Source: Caprimulgus europaeus
Lineage: Eukaryota; Chordata; Aves; Caprimulgiformes; Caprimulgidae
NCBI GenBank assembly: GCA_907165065.1
Contig: OU015523.1
Coordinates: 22,533,834-22,597,833, forward strand
DNA length: 64,000 nt
Direction of reading: 5' to 3'
Numbering within the stretch: position 1 is the first letter of the stretch; every line of letters starts with the position of its first letter. A program made the translations under genes and the position numbers. The notes under the pieces were generated by a model. That model was not told the DNA's origin and ran no database searches. It saw only the letters and a list, made by a program, of their open reading frames with translations. This document shows positions 37,020-47,700 of the stretch, piece after piece.

Positions 37020-38373
37020 GACCGGTCAGCCTCACCTCCATCCCTGGAAAGGTGATGGAACGACTTATCCTTGGTGCCATCTCTAGGCATATCAAGGATA
37101 AGAGGGTCATTAGGGGCAGTCAGCACGGCTTCACCAAGGGGAAGTCGTGCTTGACAAACCTACTAGACTTTTATGAAAACACGAAGAGGTGGCTGGATGA
37201 TGGTAGAGCAGTGGATGTGGTCTATCTTGATTTCAGCAAAGCATTTGACACGGTCTCCCACAGCATCCTCGCTGATAAATTGAGGAAGTGTGGATTAGAT
37301 GATCAGGTAGTGAGATGGATTATTAACTGGCTGGTGGGAAGAAGCCAGAGAGTAGTGGTCAATGGGGCGGAGTCTAGTTGGAGACCTGTGTCTAGTGGAG
37401 TCCCTCAGGGGTCAGTACTAGGACCAGTATTATTCAATATATTCATCAATGACCTGGATGAGGGAATTGAATGCACTGTCAGCAAGTTTGCTGATGATAC
37501 AAAGCTGGGAGGAGTGGCTGACACTCCAGAAGGCTGTGCTGCCATCCAGAGAGACCTGGACAGGCTGGAGAACTGGGCAGGGAAAAACTTGATGAAATAT
37601 AATAAGGGCAAGTGTAGGGTGTTGCACCTGGGCAGGAACAACCCCAGGTTCCAGTATAGGTTAGGAAATGATCTCCTAGAAAGCAGTGTAGGGGAAAGGG
37701 ATCTGGGTGTCCTGGTGGACAGCAGGATGACCATGAGCCAGCACTGTGCCCTTGTGGCCAGGAAGGCCAATGGCATCCTGGGGTGCATTAGAAGGGGTGT
37801 AGTCAGTAGGTCAAGAGAGGTTCTTCTTCACCTTTACTCTGCCCTGGTGAGGCCACATCTGGAATATTGTGTCCAGTTCTGGGCCCCACAGTTCAAGAAG
37901 GACAGGGAGCTGCTTGAGAGAGTCCAACAAAGAGCCACCAAAATGATTAAGGGAGTGGAACATCTCCCTTATGAGGAAAGGCTGAGGGAGCTGGGCCTCT
38001 TTAGCTTGGAGAAGAGGAGACTGAGGGGGGACCTGATTAATGTTTATAAATATTTGAAGGGTGAGTGTGAGGAGGATAGGGCCAGGCTCTTCACAGTAAT
38101 GACCGACGATAGGACAAGGGGTAATGGGTGCAAGCTGGAACACAGGAGGTTCCGCTTAAATTTGAGAAAGAACTTCTTTACAGTAAGGGTGACAGAGCAC
38201 TGGAACAGGCTGCCCAGGGAGGTTGTGGAGTCTCCTTCTCTGGAGACATTCAAGACCCGCCTGGACGCCTTCCTGTGTGAACTCATCTAGGTGTTCCTGC
38301 TCCGGCAGGGGGGTTGGACTAGATGATCTTTCGAGGTCCCTTCCAATCCCTAATATTCTGTGATTCTGTGATT
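37020..38373 (+). mobile_element. Young CR1 LINE, 5'-truncated, well preserved
   Basis: It begins abruptly within ORF2 at the '[16 protein letters not shown]' codons. An uninterrupted frame runs to the ORF2 stop, followed by an 83-bp 3' UTR (GGTTGGACTAGATGATCTTT...CCCTTCCAATCCC) and two ATTCTGTG units plus ATTC. The flanks join as continuous older CR1 of opposite orientation. It is the least decayed CR1 in the window and thus probably one of the youngest. No long target duplication is seen, as is usual for CR1. Confidence 0.93.
37052..38290 (+). pseudogene. CR1 ORF2 reverse transcriptase C-terminal part, open frame
   Basis: The frame is open for 412 codons from the first Met, and slightly further upstream without a start. 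Visible motifs are '[15 protein letters not shown]' (residues 23-37), 'YLDFSKAFD' (58-66), '[11 protein letters not shown]' (115-125) and the intact catalytic 'FADD' (146-149). These are followed by the C-terminal '[14 protein letters not shown]', '[11 protein letters not shown]' and '[13 protein letters not shown]' blocks, ending '...LDAFLCELI'. The endonuclease and the first part of the polymerase domain are missing through 5' truncation and there is no promoter, so it is a dead retrocopy even though the frame has no stop. Confidence 0.93.
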
Positions 38374-38619
38374 CCTAGCTTATCCTGCTGGAGATGTTAG
38401 TCCACCCCAGGTGCAGAAACCTGCTTTTGCCACATATGGAACATATCAAGCAGGAAATACTCTAAATAGATTTCTTTGGTAGATTTCAAAGTTGAAGGAT
38501 AGCTTTAAACAATAAATGGAGGAGTTGAGGAGTTGTTAACCTAGTACACTTTGCACTTGCCCAGCCTTCTTGGACAGTAGACCACAACATATCACTAGGT
38601 CCTATCTCCAATTTCCAAA

Positions 38620-40780
38620 TGTTGAGCATAATTAAAAGCAGCAAGACCTCAACTCTGGATATGAGGAGAGAGGACTTCAGGTTGCTCAGGGAACTATTTA
38701 GTAAAGTCCCTTGGGAAAAAGCTTTTGAAGGTGCTGGGAGCCACCATTGCTGGTCACTTTTTAAGTACCACCTCCTAAGAGCACAGGAGCAGGAAAACCA
38801 AAAATGCCGGAAGTCAAGCAGGCAAGGCAGAAGGCCTCCTTGGCAGAGTAAGGATCTTCTTCTAGAACTAAGGTGGAAAAAGACAGTGTATGGCCAGTGG
38901 AAGCAAGGTCAGGCAATGTGGGAGGACTACAGAGATGCCGTTCGCTACTGCAGGGAGGAAATCTGCGCAGCTAAAGCTCAATTAGAGTTCAAGCTGGCTA
39001 GTACTGTGAGAGACAATAAAAAAGGGCTTTTTAAAATATGTTAATAGCAAAAGGAAGACCAGGAATAACATTGGACCATTAGTTGATGAGCATGGTCGCC
39101 TCACAAACAGGGACACAGACAAAGCAGAGACATTCAATTCCTTCTTTGCCTCGGTCTTCAACACTGAGGATGAGCTCAGGAACCCCCAGAGCCCTGGGCT
39201 AGAGAACCATGACTATGAGAATGATAAACTCTCTACCAGTCCCAAACTTTTGTGGGATTTGCTACTCGAGCTGAATCCCTATAAGTCAATGGGGCCTCAT
39301 GGGATCCATCTGAGGATTCTTAAGAGCTGGCAGATGTCATAGCAAGACCTCTCTCAATGATCTTTCAACCCTCATGAGAATCTGGAGAGGTCCAAGTTGA
39401 GTGGAAGCTGGTAAATGTCCCAGTCTTCAAGAAGTCCAACAGGGAAGACCTTGGTAACTACAGGCCTGTAAGTATCACTTCTGTGCCTGGCAAAATTATG
39501 GAGAAAATTATTCTGAGAGTTATTGAAAAACACTTGGAAAACAACACAGTCATTGGTTCCAACCCACATGGGTTCATGAGAGGAAAGTCCTGCTTAACAA
39601 ACCTAATCTCTTTCTATGACAAGGTTACCCACCTAGTTGACCAAGGGAAGCTAGTGGATGTAATCTTTCTGGACTTCAGTAAAGCCTTTGATGCTGTCTC
39701 TCACAGTATCCTCCTGGATAAAATGTCCAGCATACAGCTGAATAAACACAGGTTGGGCTCAAACGGTTCTAGTCAATGGGGTTACATCGGGCTGGCGACT
39801 GGTCACTAGTGGAGTCCCTCAGGGATCCGTCCTGGGGCCAGTGGTCTTTAATGTCTTCATCAATGACTTCGATATAGAACTTGAAGGACTGTTAACTAAG
39901 TTCTCTGATGACACCAAATTGGGAGGTTGTGGGACACTCTCAAGGGCAGAGAGGCCCTGCAGAGAGATCTACATAAATTAGAGAGCTGGGCAATCACCAA
40001 CAGTATGAATTTTAACAAGGACAAGTGCTGGATTTTGCACCTGGGACATAGCAACCCTGGACAAATGCACAAACTGGGGAATGAGAGGCTGGAGAGCAGC
40101 CCTGCAGAGAAGGACCTGGAGGTTCTGGTCAGTGGCAAGTTGAACATGAGCCGACAGAGTGCCCTGTCTGCCAAGAGGGCCAACTCTGTCCTGGGGTGCA
40201 TCAAGAACTGCATTGTGGGCCAGGCAAGGGAAGTGATCGTCCCACTCTACTCTGCGTTCGTGCAGCTTCACCTTGAGTCCTGTGTGCAGTTTTGGGCACC
40301 ACAGTATAAAGAGGATGTAAAGCTACTAGAGAGGGTCCAGAGGAGGGCTACCAAATTGGTGAAGGTCTTAGAGGGGAAGCCGTACGAGGAGAGGCTAAAG
40401 TTGCTTGGTTTGTTCAGTCTAGAGGAGAATGAGGAGACCTCATCACAGACTGTAACTTCCTTACATGGGGAAGAGGAGGGGCACGTCCTGATCTCTTCTC
40501 TTTGGTGACCAATGATAGGACCAGGGGAAATGGCAGGAAGACGTGCCAGAGCAAGTTTAGGTTGGACATCAGGAAAAGGTTCTTCACCCAGAGGATGGTG
40601 GAGCACTGGAATATGCTCCCAGGGAGGTAGTCATGGTACCAAGCCTGACAATATTCAAAAAGCATTTGGGCAAGGCCCTCAGACACATGGTCTGAATCTT
40701 GCGACTGCTCTATGCTAGGGCAAGAGTTAGACTTGATGATCCTTGTGGGTCCCTTCCAACTCACAACATTCTATGTTTCT
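38620..40780 (+). mobile_element. CR1 LINE, 5'-truncated and decayed
   Basis: This is a second sense-strand CR1, starting near the 'TLDMRREDFRLLRELFSKVPWE' codons just after the endonuclease. It continues through the reverse transcriptase to a 3' UTR with GACTTGATGATCCTTGTGGGTCCCTTCCAACTC and a terminal ATTCTATGTTTCTG. Subfamily-specific differences in the 3' UTR separate it from the copy at 37020. About 180 bp separates the two, so they are independent insertions. Confidence 0.9.
38640..40508 (+). pseudogene. CR1 ORF2 linker and reverse transcriptase, frameshifted
   Basis: Pieces lie in several frames. 38619-39041 ('WEDYRDAVRYCREEICAAKAQ', 'RDNKKGLFK') breaks at an extra A near 39037. The next piece runs through 'DTDKAETFNAFFASVF' and 'GPHGIHLRILK' and shifts near 39331. 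39483-39809 contains '[19 protein letters not shown]' and 'FLDFSKAFD'. The catalytic Asp pair survives as FSDD near 39900, followed by another shift. 39927-40508 covers the C-terminal region ('[13 protein letters not shown]'). Multiple frameshifts make it non-functional. Confidence 0.88.
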
Positions 40781-43590
40781 GCATTTTCATACAAAAAGAA
40801 AAGGAAATACAGTACTACATGCAAGACACAGATTCCTGACTACAATGTCAAGATGCACTGATATTTTAGCTGGGCTTAGCTGACACTTCTCATTCAAGGC
40901 CTGCTGTTAAGACATCTGGTACTTATTATTCTATTGCTAAAAAGTCACTTGGGAGAAAAGATGAAGAAATCCAAAAGAACCAGATTAGTCATTCAATTAC
41001 AGATTTAGCATAATTTACAATAGTAGCATTTCAATAATTTATGCTTTAGAACCAAGATAATTTGATTTGAATAGACTGTTTCTGAGGAGAAAACCAAACA
41101 AAACAATAGTAATAGTAACAATTCCTAAAATTAACTTGGTACATGATAACTTCTAACAATTGCCATTTTCCCAGCTCTACAAAAATGACATGCCATCAAC
41201 TTCAATCAAACTGTCCCTAGATTTACACCATGCTGAGATCTGAATCAAGTCTACCAAAACCATATACATGTCTGCTTTGGCAAGTTGCTAAACAGTATAT
41301 AGACAATATTCAATGCAGACGTGTTCAGCAAAAAGGAACTCAGACTTTTCAGGTAGTAGCCTGATAAATGAAAAAAACCCAAACAAAAACATATATATAT
41401 ATTTTTTTAATTCATTGTGATTTTATTTTAAGTTGTGGTGCATTTCCGATTCACATTAATTTTGTTGGAGAAAGTAAAGAAAATGATAGTAGGGATCCTA
41501 GAGAACTTTTTAGCACAAAATAGCTTAGAGTGGCTTGCTTTTTTCTGTGAAAAAGTCAGACTGATAAAACAAGTTCACAAATAGTTTAGAAAAAGCAAAA
41601 ATTTTTCAGTGATGATTTACTTGTCTGATCAACTTTCAGTTGTAGGAGATATTCTGAAAATGGTTTGAATTCTGTAAGCCAGAGACACTCTTGGGGCAAA
41701 CTATTTTCCAACATGAGTGAGGTTTGAGTCAACTGAAATTGATAGAGTGATATATAGAAATAAAACCTAAACAGATCCCTTCAGTTTCACTAGAGCTCAG
41801 CGTAAAATTTTGAACTAAGTAATGTTGAAAATCAAAAAGCAGAATTGCCATGGGGCTTTTTGCACTTCTTTTTAAATACTCAATACTATATTGAAAGGAT
41901 TTAAGCTTTCCTGCATCCAGTCTCTGTCTGCCATGCTTCTAGCAGGTGAATTATCCATTCTGCCCAGTCTTTGACATGACTGATTGTTATGTGGATGTGA
42001 TTAGTGTTTACTACATTAATATGCTAATAAACCCATATAAATCATAGGTATATTTACTTCAACTTTGTGCCATGCCTTTTTATCAGCTTGGATCATGAAA
42101 AGAGTAGTCTTGTGTACAGCTAGTGGAAGATTATGCAAATATTTTCTAAAAAATTCTTAATCAACTAGTCTTAGCTCAGAAAGGGAGTTTAAAATCATAC
42201 TAGGTATATGTGGGTTTTGTTAATAGGAATTGTATGCATAATTAGATCAGTCATCAAAATGTATCATACACCTGGCTGAAGTAATTCCCTATTTGTTAAA
42301 ATTAGAAAGTAATCCCAGCTTCACTGTTGTAGATCTAGAGCAAATTGACATTTATATTTCTGTTAATCTCAGGGAATTCTATCATCTCAGTAGAATCGTT
42401 CCAGATTTGTATAGCTATGTGAAATACCACAATCTGTCCTAAATTTTATTATTGCTATGATAAAGTGATGCACTTGCAGAAAACAAAACAAAACATCAAA
42501 ACCAATCTATTTTAATGTCTGTTAAAAAATAAAATAAAAAAGACAATATGCATTACAATATACTGTAGTCAGTAGTATTATAAAATGATAATAAATCCTT
42601 GTAATACACACCACGGCAAATCAGGTTTTTTACCCCATCAAATTCTACTGTTTCTTAAAATGACACTTTAAAGATAACTTTTTCTGAAGAAAAAAAAAAA
42701 TTCAGTATGCATTCCATACTTACAAAACTTACACATTACTTACAAGACTGTTTCCAATTTAAATTAACCTATAAATCAATGGTAATTTCACTGAAGTCAA
42801 AGATGTTACACTAGTTTTACATAAGTCTGAAGAAACGATCATGCTTACACTGTCTAGAGAATATGGAATAATTTACAGAGAGTTTAGCTATGTGTGAACA
42901 CAGTAGTTTTGGAGAAGGAAAAAAACCCAAACTTTCTCCAAATCTGTAGTCACTGATGCAAAAGATTCATCACTTTCAAATTTATTTGGTTTTTTTGAAA
43001 GCCTTACACTCTCTCATTACAGGTCATCTCTATTGAGTAAATAAATACATTTGGACAGAATACTCTTTTTTTTTTTTAACATTGCTGCTTGCAAATAGCA
43101 ATGTCATAGGCATTGTAACACCTGATGGGAAAAAAAACTTTCCTTAAATAATGATTGCACATGACTACAAAAAAGACAGGTACTGTAGATTACAGTATAT
43201 ATTCCAGACATGTTACTTTGGACTTCGAAGACTTCATTTTTGTCAGAGAAATGAGACTTCTTTTCAATACTGGACAGTGAGCCTCTCATCTGAACAGAAT
43301 AAAAGCTTGCCAAGGAAATCTAGTCTCATGAATATTTTCAATTTTTTGTTGATTTCCACCAATACAAAAAAGAGCCAGTAGTCTCTATCAAAACACACAT
43401 AAGCAACTCATCAAGTGAACCACACGCTTAGAAAAGGCTTGCTAGCAAACTGAAACACTATGCAAAAAAATGGGTGCAAAAAAGTGAAGTGACTGATACC
43501 ACAAACTCAGCCAATGTGAGAACGAGCAGCTCCACAAGACACATAAAATATCTCAGTTATGAGCTCATTATTTGGAAAATTCAAAGGTTT
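40781..43590. other. Unique AT-rich non-coding DNA
   Basis: No gene or transposon recognised. There are short A- and T-tracts only. A small perfect hairpin (ACATTGCT / AGCAATGT, 10-base loop) lies at 43079-43104, probably by chance. Confidence 0.65.
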
Positions 43591-43594
43591 CAGG

Positions 43595-44140
43595 CTCAGT
43601 CACCTGTCTTGGCAGAAAGCTTTGCAGCTGGGTCTGACACTCTGACACTTTGCAGCTGGTCAGTCACTCCTGAGCTGTTTGATTGTGCTCCAGTCCCCTT
43701 CTCTCCTTTCTGGTAGCCCCTCAGCTCTGGAGCACAATGGGGGTTCCCCAGCCTGGTACCACGCTGCCAGCTCTGGGGTGGATGGGGACAAACCTAGGAG
43801 AAAGCCATCTCTTGATGGGCGTAGGCCTGCCCACAGGTTGCCAGGAAGGGCAGCACCTCAGCAGCAGGAGGTGGTGCCCGAGGCAGGATGGAAGCTTCCT
43901 GTGGCAAAAGGTCCCCAGGCTTCAGGAGGTGTTGAAAGGGTGGCTGTGAGGGGATGGGCAGGCAGGGAGAGGCCTTCCTGGGACTCCTGCCAACCCAGGC
44001 CTCGGGCTTGGCCCCACCACAGCCTTGCCCCTGCCCAGCCTTGTGCCCCACTGAGCTGGGCTCCACCTAGACTCTGACCCCACACCACCCTGGTGGCCCT
44101 GGGCCTTGTCCCCACAGCCCCCAGTAGCTACCAGGGGAAT
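43595..44140. other. Isolated GC-rich island of unknown origin
   Basis: About 550 bp of clearly higher GC than its surroundings, rich in CCTGCC, CAGCC and CTGGG words. A short internal direct repeat (CTTTGCAGCTGG at about 43620 and 43652) is present. Open frames occur on both strands (43679-44077 +, 43794-44066 -), as expected when stop codons are depleted by GC content; their translations (many Pro, Ala, Gly, Arg, Trp) match nothing I know. It could be a decayed LTR, a promoter or CpG-type element, or a retroposed fragment. I cannot assign it. Confidence 0.5.
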
Positions 44141-44528
44141 TTGAATGCGATCCTCCCTACTTTACAGTCTTCATCCTACCAGATAGACCCCATGCCCCTA
44201 CCCCTGTCTGCTAGGGAACTGCTAGTCTTTTCCCCTTAATCTGGGTTAGTTATTTTGGTGGGAGTTTGAACTCCATCACCAGAGATTAGACATACACTGC
44301 TAGAGTGATATGATGGCAGCAGAGATTTGTCATGCCTACAGCATGAAAGATTCCCTGGCTTCAAACTGGGCATGAGGCATTTCTACAAAGTATTTGAATC
44401 CTTTCATTTCTTTACACTTGTTTTCTCAGCAGAAATTGCTGGTTCCTGAGGTAAATAGAAAGGTATTATTCTGTGTACTCTGTGATGTCAAAAGAATACA
44501 TCTACACAGGATGAGATGTAATTTGTAA

Positions 44529-44721
44529 GCACATCATGTTTCCTACATGGCCCTGGTACCTGCTGATAGCTTATCTAAGAAGACTTTGATAAAAGTGATG
44601 CAAGATGATAGCAAGCAGAAAGGAAAATCTGGTAAAGAAATCTGCAAACCAAGGCAAACTGCAGCTGCTTTTGCCAAGAGTATAGAGCTTCAGACTCCAC
44701 TAGTGAATACTTACGAAAAAG
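44529..44721 (+). other. Possible orphan coding exon ending at a splice donor
   Basis: A frame open from 44529 with a Met at 44547 encodes a Lys/Ser/Gln-rich peptide ('SLSKKTLIKVMQDDSKQKGK' near the start, 'AAAFAKSIELQTPLVNTYEK' near the end). It runs straight into a consensus donor, AAAAAG|GTAAGC, at 44721/44722 (phase 1). A weak acceptor is possible at about 44572 (CTGATAG|CTT). Composition is more protein-like than the chance frames around it. I do not recognise the protein and see no partner exon in the window. A chance open frame remains likely. Confidence 0.22.
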
Positions 44722-47700
44722 GTAAGCCTAAATTATATGGAACACATACCAAATAACATCTAAACATAATTTCTGAAGATAAATTGCTTTCCAGATGAGA
44801 ATTAAATATCCCTTTACAGAAAGGTATTAGGTTCCTCAGCATCCAACAGCTCCTCTTCAAATTTCTGTATTATTATTCAGTTTTTAGAAAAGGACATATA
44901 TGGGCAAATATATCTATCCGATGGGCAGGGACTCTGCTTCTGTCAGACTGTTAAGCCTGTCTGACTGAGCTTCAGCAGCACATGGAACCATTAATACCTG
45001 TTTAGTAATAGATCTTGGAAAATGGATATTGCTGTGACTCAGAAGAGCTGAAATACTTGTCTAGCTTTAACACTCCTCAAATTATTCTAATTAGGTATAT
45101 GATATCCAATGGTACTTTCTTCTAGGGATGTTGTACCAGTAACTCCAAATTTAATCTAGTCTAGAATACCAAGACAGAAGAGGTGGATTCTGAGGACAAA
45201 ATAAACCAAGTCACATAAACTTGAAAAAATAAAAGGAAAGAATGGAAAGGAACACAAAACTGTGATCTGATAAAAAGAATGCTCCTAGGCACTATAACTG
45301 AATTGTTTCTTTGAATTTAAATGTGCTGTCTCAGCCCTTCCAACAATCTAAGACAGTATCAACGTTGACTCTCAGCATTTTACAGAAATCCACCAATGGC
45401 TAAAGTCTTTAAAGCATAATACACTAAATGTGTATAGCATTAGTTTCTGAGCTGGTGTTACGGTATCAGTCAACCCAAAGATGCTGATGCACACAAAATG
45501 CAACAATGATGGCGTAACAGTGCCAGACAAGCTAGAGAGTCTTAGACTGAAGTGGATTGTCAGGCTTAGTCTCCTGTGTAGTGCTGAACCTGAAGTTTCA
45601 GTCAGTGACTTTAGCAGTAGAGGAAATCATCCCTGAATTATGTACAAGTGAACATTTTTAGAAAATTTCCTTGCGAGTTTTGAGAGAGAACATATGCACA
45701 TGTGCACAGACATATACCATTGGTTGCTGTTACTGCACAGTTGAATAAAAATGAAAATATACTCAACTTATCTTAGCTTTAATTTGTAATATAAAAGAAA
45801 ATGTTAGAAAGCTATCTTTTTTTCCATGCTATTTCACTCCACTGAGAATGCCTTAGTGATGGCTAGCTCACTATTAGTTCAGGTGGGAGAAATAAGATTT
45901 CAGGAATTGACCCTAATACCAGCTCTATCCTATTGGAAATATTCTGCAGAAGTATACTATAATTACATATGAATAAAATGATAAGAGATATTCCAGCAGA
46001 TTCAGTTTATCACCCTGTACATAAAACTTTCCTGCTGCCTTATAAATGTTCCAGGTCTCTGACTTACATCACAGACTTTTTTGTAGACTGTGTAACATGA
46101 GTGATCTCTGGCCAATTGGAATTCATCCAGTATGGTACACAGTACATCAGACCATGACACAGGCAGAAAGATTACTATGTGCTGAATGGGAACTTAGAGT
46201 TGCATATAAACATATATTCAAAATATCTACTTTAAAAATGTAATTTGGAATCAGAAAATGCTAGATGTCTAAGCACCTCTGCCTCCAGCCTAATCAGACT
46301 CTACATCTGCATATAAATAGATTTCAGTGAACAGCTAAAAGAACAGTTTGCATGATATAATTTTGTTTGCATAGGTTTGTTATTCTCATTTTATGATGCT
46401 AAAGCTGTAAAAGATTTATGAAATATAAATATTGAGAGTTTTGTCCTTTTTTGACAGTATGTTTATATTGTGAAATATTTTAGACCCACGAGAGATGCTT
46501 TGCACGATCGGCATACTGGGTTTCTATGCAACCTTTCTGCAATGCAGGACTAGCCAAAGTCCCTTATCCCTGAGCTTCATATAAAACCAAGCAAAACCTT
46601 TGAATGTCTGGAAAATATCACAAAAAGAAGGCTCCAAATTCCCAGATGAGGAAGGAGATCCCCAAGTGGGAACTCTAGGCCAGTAGACAACAAAGGCTCC
46701 AGCATACAGGCACAGCAAGACAGAGCTGAGCTTGTTCTTAAGACAACCTAGCAAAGTCATCTTTAGTGTACAGATGTAATTCTCTGGCCAAAATCTGATA
46801 ATAGAGGTTGCCCAGAAAACCCTCCACTGCACTCCCATTGCTGGTAATATCCACGAAACTCAGCTTAAGATTGCATTTGAATATCCTTGGAGCCACAGTC
46901 TGGTGACTGCAGAATCGAACATTAGACTAAGTTAATTAGTTTATCAGCAGCTCAAGTGTGAGAAACTGATGGTCTTAATGTTACTTGTACTGCTATTGAC
47001 TTGTGTTCTGATCATTATTCTGGTAAACTTGTAATAGAAAATGAGGCCTTAATTATAGTTTGTCAGAAAAATATAAAAAGATGAGCCTATACATCGACAC
47101 CATTAATGGCAACTAATATACACACTTTAATACAGCCAAATAATACAGTTACTGACCTTCTCTAGAAGAATGGCTTCCAAAGGAATAAGTAATAAATCGA
47201 GCCATGTAATGGAACTTGCTACAGATTTTACCAGCAGGATGCATACTTTTTACTATAGTACAGAGTTTATTGTAGAATTCCTTTTGTAATATAGTATTCT
47301 GAGGCAGAGTTTCAACTCAATACATAGGGGGAAAAACACAGCTACAGGATTTCAGTTTTAATCTTTGGAATTTTGTTTAGAGGAATTTTATAACAGGCTT
47401 TTCCAAAGCTAATTCTGATCAACAGCAACATCAGAGTTCTTCAGGTATGCATATTTATTTCCTGCTCAAGATCAAGCTTACTTAGTTCATATCGAGAATC
47501 CTAACAGATGAGTGATCAGTTTGGGAATTCCTGGTTGTAATGTCCTGAAGAATCCTGCCTGTACAGCTTGGATTGGGAATCACCATCTCTGGGAATACCT
47601 CCTGTTCTCAGGTTTGCTTCAGCCATGAATTAAGGCAGAAACTGAAGCAGCAAGAGTTTCACATAAAGAAAACCCAAGATATTTCTTATCAGAAGGAAGT

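Larger units (their letters stand above)
36349..38440 (-). mobile_element. Old, diverged CR1 LINE fragment, split by a younger CR1
   Basis: On the plus strand the left part (36349-37019) follows the inverted CR1 3' region: TTGGAAGGGATC, CTCATGGGAAAAAAGTTTT, TCCAGTCCTGACC, AATCACTTCCCTC, CCACCAGGACATCCAGG, ending in ACAGCTGACCAGCCAG. The sequence expected next in an inverted CR1 resumes at 38374 (CTAGCTTATCCTGCTGG..., GTCCACCCCAGGTGCAG) and fades out near 38440. The young CR1 at 37020-38373 therefore sits inside it. Divergence is high and no frame is left. The outer right boundary is approximate. Confidence 0.82.

Noticed and set aside
37405-38286. Long minus-strand frames opposite the young CR1
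   Set aside because: They are antisense shadows of the reverse-transcriptase frame on the plus strand.
43079-43104. Perfect 8-bp stem with a 10-base loop
   Set aside because: Too short to support a structured RNA or terminator in this context; expected by chance in 64 kb.
43679-44077. 132-codon plus-strand frame rich in Pro, Arg, Gly and Trp
   Set aside because: It sits in the GC-rich island, where stops are rare by composition; frames of similar length exist on the other strand.
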